Shown here: positions 4,402 through 5,176 of the stretch, one piece after another
Layout: each line of letters starts with the position of its first letter
Position numbering within the stretch: the stretch's first letter is position 1
Assembly: GCA_028716125.1 (NCBI GenBank)
Contig: JAQUQK010000142.1
Location: 1 to 5,176 of the forward strand
Direction of reading: 5' to 3'
Source: Thermoplasmatota archaeon
GTDB lineage: Archaea > Thermoplasmatota > JAQUQK01
Length of the DNA stretch: 5,176 nt
The notes under the pieces: model-generated
What the model was told of the DNA's origin: nothing
Seen by the model: the letters and a program-made list of their open reading frames with translations, nothing else
Database searches by the model: none
Translations under genes and position numbers: made by a program

Positions 4402-5111
4402 AATTCATTCAACACTATTCTGGCTCGGAGGCAAATCTCTATGAGATAGTCGCTGCAAACGGCAAGCGGCTACTCATAGAGTGCGGCTGTGTATGGCGTA
4501 AACTGCAAAAGACCCTACAATTCAATCTAAGCGGAATAGAAGGCTGTCTGGTATCACATAGCCACAAGGATCACTGTAAGGCTGTCCGTGACGTAGCCAA
4601 GGCCGGAATAGATGTTTATTGCAGTCATGGCACATTCGACGCTTTAGGGCTTGACAGTATCCGCAGAATCGGCGTAGTGCCTGAAAATACCTTAATCCGG
4701 CTAAAGAGTTTTGAAGTGCTGACTTTTGCCACAAATCACGATTGCGAAGGCAGCTTGGGCTTTGTAGTTCGTGAAAAAGCCACGAACGAATTCCTACTGT
4801 TTGCTACAGATACCAGTCACATTACGCAGCAGTTCATGTATCCATTCAGCATTATTGCCTTGGAATGTTCTTACGATAGAAACATGTTGCAAGAGCGTGT
4901 AGATAAGGGCACAATAAACGAAACGCTTGCCAAGCGATTGCTTACTTCTCACATGGAAATTCAGAACTCCGTCAAGTATATCGCGGACTTTTGTGATTTG
5001 AGCAAATGCGTTGAAATTCACCTGCTGCATCTTAGCGGTGAAAATATCGACAAGCAATTTGCGGTAAAGACTTTCACGGACAGATTTTTAATCAACACGA
5101 TCACAGCGTAA
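4398..5111 (+). CDS. MBL-fold metallo-hydrolase, WalJ/YycJ-like, probable DNA nuclease
   Basis: Starting at TTG 4398 gives 237 residues beginning MKFIQHYSGSEANLYEI, the standard opening of this family (a first beta strand, then SGS-x-N). The metal site is visible: His54-x-His56-x-Asp58-His59 (SHSHKDHC), His114 (ATNHD), Asp138 (FATDTS), and candidate last ligands His208 or His211 (IHLLHLSGEN). LECSYDRNML (155-164) matches the E-x-N/S-Y-D element of WalJ/YycJ-type proteins. These bind two metal ions, and some relatives have 5'-to-3' exonuclease activity. The length is normal for the family. The TTG start shares four bases with the previous stop (TTGA), implying translational coupling; an in-frame ATG at 4329 would add 23 residues that do not fit the fold. 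In this context it may supply the single-stranded DNA that RecT anneals. Another MBL activity (RNase, phosphodiesterase) cannot be excluded. Confidence 0.88.
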   Translation: MKFIQHYSGSEANLYEIVAANGKRLLIECGCVWRKLQKTLQFNLSGIEGCLVSHSHKDHCKAVRDVAKAGIDVYCSHGTFDALGLDSIRRIGVVPENTLIRLKSFEVLTFATNHDCEGSLGFVVREKATNEFLLFATDTSHITQQFMYPFSIIALECSYDRNMLQERVDKGTINETLAKRLLTSHMEIQNSVKYIADFCDLSKCVEIHLLHLSGENIDKQFAVKTFTDRFLINTITA

Positions 5112-5129
5112 TTAACTGGCATTGGAATC

Positions 5130-5176
5130 ATGGATAGTGCATTGAAAAGACAAGGATTGCCGGAGAATGAAATCTA
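5130..5176 (+). CDS. Start of an unrecognised open frame (partial, runs off the right edge)
   Basis: ATG 5130 is 18 bases after the MBL stop and opens MDSALKRQGLPENEI, still open at the window edge. Upstream is only a weak TTGGAA-type ribosome binding site (5122-5127). A competing reading exists: CGGAGA at 5161-5166 is a better binding site for a start at or just beyond the right edge, and ATG 5167 in another frame lies directly after it. If that is the real next gene, the 5130 frame would be a short leader. Fifteen codons are too few to identify a family. Confidence 0.3.
   Translation, partial: MDSALKRQGLPENEI

Noticed and set aside
1..5176. CRISPR array, tRNA or rRNA gene, insertion sequence or attachment site
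   Set aside because: I found no regularly spaced repeats, no tRNA-like cloverleaf signals, no transposase or integrase frame and no long terminal inverted repeats. The window is almost fully coding, with no gap above 100 bases downstream of 280.

Overview
The window looks like part of a bacteriophage or prophage early region carrying a homologous recombination module. All supported genes are on the + strand and tightly packed. Gaps are 28 bases or less from position 786 to the right edge, several stops and starts overlap, and I see no terminator or strong promoter. Strong GGAG-type ribosome binding sites point to a bacterial host. Most of the window is moderate in GC (about 45% in the stretches I counted). 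I cannot name the host or virus from this.

Left edge (1 to about 300): the first 180 bases are strikingly GC-rich (about 74% by my count) and hold the end of an unrecognised Arg-rich protein. A second reading frame with a good ribosome binding site starts at 218 but appears broken. GC falls to about 40% by 301-360, where a GNAT-type acetyltransferase begins without a clear ribosome binding site. This looks like a mosaic junction.

Middle (786-1220): small genes. There is an 8-codon open frame of doubtful status, a 30-residue single-span membrane microprotein (834-926), and an 88-codon zinc-ribbon protein (954-1220) whose last 71 bases overlap the next gene.

Recombination block (1150-5111): an SbcC/Rad50-like ATPase with a Cys-x2-Cys zinc hook; a RecT single-strand annealing protein; a small phage protein matching what I recall of DUF7694; and a metallo-beta-lactamase-fold protein of the WalJ/YycJ exonuclease-like type, starting at TTG. 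The last three are joined by 1- and 4-base overlaps, which suggests translational coupling. The likely collective job is to process double-stranded ends (ATPase plus MBL nuclease) and anneal the resulting single strands (RecT). There is no SbcD/Mre11, YqaJ or lambda-type exonuclease in the window, so the MBL protein is the obvious candidate nuclease partner. Another frame opens at 5130 and runs off the right edge.
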